Source: a bacterium (lineage in GTDB: Bacteria; Patescibacteriota; Doudnabacteria; UBA920). Taken from it: a stretch of 39,662 nucleotides of DNA. The notes beneath the pieces are model-generated. The model was not told the DNA's origin. It ran no database searches and saw nothing but the letters and a program-made list of their open reading frames with translations. The stretch spans positions 1 to 39,662 of the forward strand of contig JAKAGU010000007.1 in NCBI GenBank assembly GCA_021825655.1, read 5' to 3'. The translations under genes were made by a program, and so were the position numbers. Positions 36,346-39,662 of the stretch are shown one piece after another. Position 1 is the stretch's first letter; each line of letters opens with the position of its first letter.

Positions 36346-37563
36346 TTACGCGTTCGGAAAAAGATAGCGCATGACGTCATCAATCGTCACCACGCCCGCC
36401 AGCCGGCCGTCAGCGTCCACCACGGCAGCACTGAATAAATTATATTTAGTCATCACTTCCACCACTTTTTCAATCCTATAGGCGGGTTTTAAAGTCGAGG
36501 CCTGGGTCAATGTCTTGACCAGTGCGCTCATCTTCATGCTCTCCGCGGCCAGCAGCAGCCTTCTTAGGGACACAACGCCGAAAAACTTGCCGTCCGGATC
36601 GGTTACGTAAACAAAAATAACCGAACGAAATTTGGGCGAAGCTCTCTTGATTTCCGCAACCACATCGGCCACGGTCCAGTCCGGCCTCACCGCAACATAA
36701 TCCAGAGTCATCAGCCCGCCTGCCGTGTTGTCAGCATAACGGATAAGCTTTTCCACGCTCTTGGCCTTAATACCCTGGATTTTTGCCAAAAACTTCTCAG
36801 CCTCCTCCTGGCTGAAGCTTTTTACCAGGTCAGTCACTTCGTCCGAAGACATCTCGCCCAGAATCTTGCCGGAAGTTTCCGGGCCCAGGTATTTAGCCAG
36901 AACATTCTGCAGCTGGGGATCGATTTCCTCCATAACTTTGGCTGCGTCATGTACGTCCAAAGAAGCTAGCAGGCTGCTCCCCTGCTTTACATCCAAATCT
37001 TCCACAATGTTGGCCAAATCCGCGGGATGCAGTCGTCCCAAACTGTTAATGGCCGTATTTAGCTGCAAGGGCTTGCCTTCCAGCTGTTCCGCCTGCCGCC
37101 AGTCAATGAGCTGCACCGTAAAAGGCTGAGCCAAAATTGATTCGCCCAAGCCCAGCCGCCGTAAAATTCCCTTAAAGCTGGCATCAATACCCAGCACGCA
37201 CATCTTGTTTTCAAAATACCCTATGCGCAAATCGTTGACCCGCACCACCCGGGTGCCCGCCACATCCACAATCTGCTTATCCAAAACCTCTTCTTTCAGC
37301 CGGGTGTAATTTACTTCCGGCAGCTGCTGCTGAACCACCTTGCTGAACATCGTCTTCAATGAAATATGGCTGGAAGAAAAATTCTCAACAAAATCGTAAG
37401 GCACAAAAACCGGCTCTTTCGCCCCCGGCCGCTTAACCACCAAATATTCCAACGGGGAAAACGCCCCATTTTTAGGATTAATGAGGATATCTTTCAGCTT
37501 GCCCACTACCGTATCGGTGTTGTCGGTAATTTTTTTATTTAGCAGCTCACTAATATATGGCAT
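36346..37563 (-). CDS. PRC-barrel / MgtE N-terminal domain / tandem CBS protein
   Basis: 405 aa; LHPADLANIVEDLDVKQGSSLLASLDVHDAAKVMEEIDPQLQNVLAKYLGPE...DEVTDLVKSFSQEEAEKFL (MgtE_N), then CBS repeats (TAGGLMTLDYVAVRPDWTVADVV...); no MgtE membrane domain. Confidence 0.88.
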   Translation of the reverse strand: MPYISELLNKKITDNTDTVVGKLKDILINPKNGAFSPLEYLVVKRPGAKEPVFVPYDFVENFSSSHISLKTMFSKVVQQQLPEVNYTRLKEEVLDKQIVDVAGTRVVRVNDLRIGYFENKMCVLGIDASFKGILRRLGLGESILAQPFTVQLIDWRQAEQLEGKPLQLNTAINSLGRLHPADLANIVEDLDVKQGSSLLASLDVHDAAKVMEEIDPQLQNVLAKYLGPETSGKILGEMSSDEVTDLVKSFSQEEAEKFLAKIQGIKAKSVEKLIRYADNTAGGLMTLDYVAVRPDWTVADVVAEIKRASPKFRSVIFVYVTDPDGKFFGVVSLRRLLLAAESMKMSALVKTLTQASTLKPAYRIEKVVEVMTKYNLFSAAVVDADGRLAGVVTIDDVMRYLFPNA

Positions 37564-37595
37564 GCCGGAATTAGAAAAGATTAAAACACAAATAA

Positions 37596-37614
37596 AAAAC
37601 CCTTACACGGTTTT
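37596..37614 (-). terminator. Terminator-like hairpin upstream of the PRC/MgtE_N gene
   Basis: Minus strand AAAACC-GTGTAAG-GGTTTTTTATTT. Confidence 0.5.
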
Positions 37615-37686
37615 GGAGTTTTGCAACGAATTTCGCCCTTATCTTAACACGGCAAATAAAGATTGGGCAAATGCGGCCAGGCGGCC

Positions 37687-39662
37687 TTATTCATGTTCAA
37701 ACCGCCTGATAAACCAATTTTTTACTATTTGAACCAAACTTAAATACACCAGAACGATGGCAGCCAAGGCCCAGAAATACAGGCCCGGCGGCGCCACAAA
37801 ACCAAAGTAGGCAGCCAAAGGCGAAAACACCATCAACAGACCAATCAACAAGACAATCAGAGAAGTGGCCACCAAAAAACGGCTGGGCCGGCTCTGGAGG
37901 AAAGGAATTTTTTTTGTGCGTATTACGTAAACCACAAGCGTTTGCGTAAACAAAGACTCTAAAAACCAGCCGGTATGGAAAAGGTCCTGGTGCAAATAAC
38001 CCTGGAAAACCCACCACATCAGGCCAAAAGTTATAAAATCAAAAATCGAACTCACGGGACCTAAGGTAACCATAAATTTTTTTATCAGACCGATATTCCA
38101 CGGTTTTGGTTTTTCCAAATATTCCCTGTCGACTTCGTCCGTGGGTATTCCCACTTGAGACAGGTCGTACAAAAAATTATTCAGTAAAATCTGCGCGGGC
38201 AGCATGGGCAAAAACGGCAAAACCAGACTGGCTCCGGTCATAGACAGCATATTGCCAAAATTGGAACTGCTGCTCATCCTTATATATTTGATAATATTGC
38301 CGAACACTTTCCTGCCCTCCAGTACGCCGTCGTTTAAAATAGTCAGGCTTTTTTCCAATAAAATAATGCTGGCCGATTCCCGGGCCACGTCCGCGGCATT
38401 ATTCACAGAAATCCCCACGTCCGCGTTTTTCAAAGCCGGAGCGTCATTGATGCCATCCCCCAAAAAACCCACCGTATGGCCGTTTTTTTGCAAGGCCTGG
38501 ATAATTTGCTGCTTCTGCAAGGGTGAAATCCGGACAAAAATATTGCAGGTCTCGACCTGCTTCAAAAGTTCCGTTTCAGGCAAAGCCTCCAAGTCTTCAC
38601 CGGAGACCATGCCGCTTACTTCCAAATCCAGGTCCGTGCAAATTTTCCGGGTCACCAGCTCGTTGTCTCCGGTCAGGATTTTAATTTTCAAACCTACAGA
38701 CTCCAGTGAGGCAATGGTCTGTTTTGCGTCCGGCTTGGCCGGGTCTAAAAAGGCCATAAAGCCTTTAAACACCAGCTCGGCTTCATCCTCGATGGAATAA
38801 TTTTTTTTGTGATGTTGGAACCGCCGGAAAGCCAAACCCAAAACGCGAAAACCCTGCCCGCTTAAAAGCTCGTATTCCCTTTTGGCTTTCTCCAGCATTA
38901 CCAGGTCCAAAGCAACTACTTCAGTCGCTTTTTGATAAAACTTGCAGCGCTTTAAAATTTCTTCCGGCGCCCCTTTGCTGATTAGCAGGTCTTCCCCTTG
39001 CCGGGCTACCACCACCGACATGATCCGCCGGGAAAAATCGAACGGAATTTCGTCGGCTTTTTCGTAGCCCTGCAAATGCGGCTTGTCATGCTTTAAAACC
39101 GCCTTATCCAGCAAATTCTTCAGCCCGGTCTGGTAAAAACTGTTCAGGTAGCCAAAATCAAAGACTTCCTGGTCCTCCTGGCCGAAAATGTTAATATGCT
39201 TTTCCAGCACCACGTTGTCCATGGTCAGCGTGCCGGTTTTATCCGTGCACAAAACATCCATGGCGCCGAAATTCTGGATAGCGTCCAGCCTTTTGACCAC
39301 GACTTTTTTCTTCGACATATCCAAAGCACCTTTGGACAGGTTGACCGTAACTATCATGGGTAAAGTTTCGGGCGCCAAACCCACAGCCACAGCCAGGGCA
39401 AACAGCAGGCTGTCAAAAAAATTCCTATGATCCAGGAGGTTAATTGCCAAGATTATCACCACCATAACCAAAATGGCCCTAATCATCAGCCAGGTGAAAT
39501 CCCGTATTCCCCGGTCAAAACCGGTTTCCAGTTTGCTTAAAGCCAGGCTATTGGAAATTTTTCCAAACTCCGTATAGCTCCCCGTATGGAAAACCACGCC
39601 CAAAGCCGTGCCGCTGACCACAGACGAACCCATGAACACGAGATTGTGGGCCTTGAGCAGTT
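37687..39662 (-). CDS. mgtA: P-type ATPase, Mg2+-importing (MgtA/MgtB) type, N-terminus beyond right edge
   Basis: VAVGLAPETLPMIVTVNLSKGALDMSKKKVVVKRLDAIQNFGAMDVLCTDKTGTLTMD; GDGINDAPALKNADVGISV; open at edge. Confidence 0.92.
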   Translation of the reverse strand, partial: LLKAHNLVFMGSSVVSGTALGVVFHTGSYTEFGKISNSLALSKLETGFDRGIRDFTWLMIRAILVMVVIILAINLLDHRNFFDSLLFALAVAVGLAPETLPMIVTVNLSKGALDMSKKKVVVKRLDAIQNFGAMDVLCTDKTGTLTMDNVVLEKHINIFGQEDQEVFDFGYLNSFYQTGLKNLLDKAVLKHDKPHLQGYEKADEIPFDFSRRIMSVVVARQGEDLLISKGAPEEILKRCKFYQKATEVVALDLVMLEKAKREYELLSGQGFRVLGLAFRRFQHHKKNYSIEDEAELVFKGFMAFLDPAKPDAKQTIASLESVGLKIKILTGDNELVTRKICTDLDLEVSGMVSGEDLEALPETELLKQVETCNIFVRISPLQKQQIIQALQKNGHTVGFLGDGINDAPALKNADVGISVNNAADVARESASIILLEKSLTILNDGVLEGRKVFGNIIKYIRMSSSSNFGNMLSMTGASLVLPFLPMLPAQILLNNFLYDLSQVGIPTDEVDREYLEKPKPWNIGLIKKFMVTLGPVSSIFDFITFGLMWWVFQGYLHQDLFHTGWFLESLFTQTLVVYVIRTKKIPFLQSRPSRFLVATSLIVLLIGLLMVFSPLAAYFGFVAPPGLYFWALAAIVLVYLSLVQIVKNWFIRRFEHE

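Noticed and set aside
1-39662. CRISPR arrays, toxin-antitoxin or classical defence islands
   Set aside because: No regularly spaced direct repeats, Cas proteins, or recognisable defence gene clusters were found by reading the ORFs.

Overview
The window is a gene-dense bacterial chromosome segment, mostly on the minus strand, with short intergenic gaps and many intrinsic terminators. Gene content and style (compact aaRS, TatD, Xer, M16 and small orphan proteins) suggest a Patescibacteria/CPR-type genome; this is inference, not a database result. Main blocks, left to right: (1) a long minus-strand run metG - SAM methyltransferase - tatD - leuS - HD hydrolase - tsaC-like - MFS - PNPOx-like - NUDIX - glyA - PAP2 phosphatase - uppP (cut by the left edge); (2) AI-2E-type permease, two small orphan genes and nfo; (3) an isolated plus-strand cyclopropane-fatty-acid synthase gene; (4) M16 peptidase, M24 aminopeptidase, alr, glyS; (5) a tiny AT-hook-like gene with a structured 3' UTR; (6) tgt and two orphan genes; (7) rpsO - orphan - pnp with structured leaders; (8) a tyrosine recombinase, a small zinc ribbon and two tRNA-Arg genes; (9) surface/membrane orphans, an RluB-like pseudouridine synthase, a C39-like peptidase and an ABC exporter; (10) a probable Mg2+ transport block: NRAMP-like transporter, PRC/MgtE_N/CBS protein and an MgtA-type P-ATPase cut by the right edge. 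The most striking observation is a complete RBBP9/YdeN-like alpha/beta serine hydrolase of about 187 aa, with a plausible intact Ser-Asp-His triad, inserted in frame in the CP1 editing domain of leucyl-tRNA synthetase. No CRISPR array, prophage or transposon was seen.
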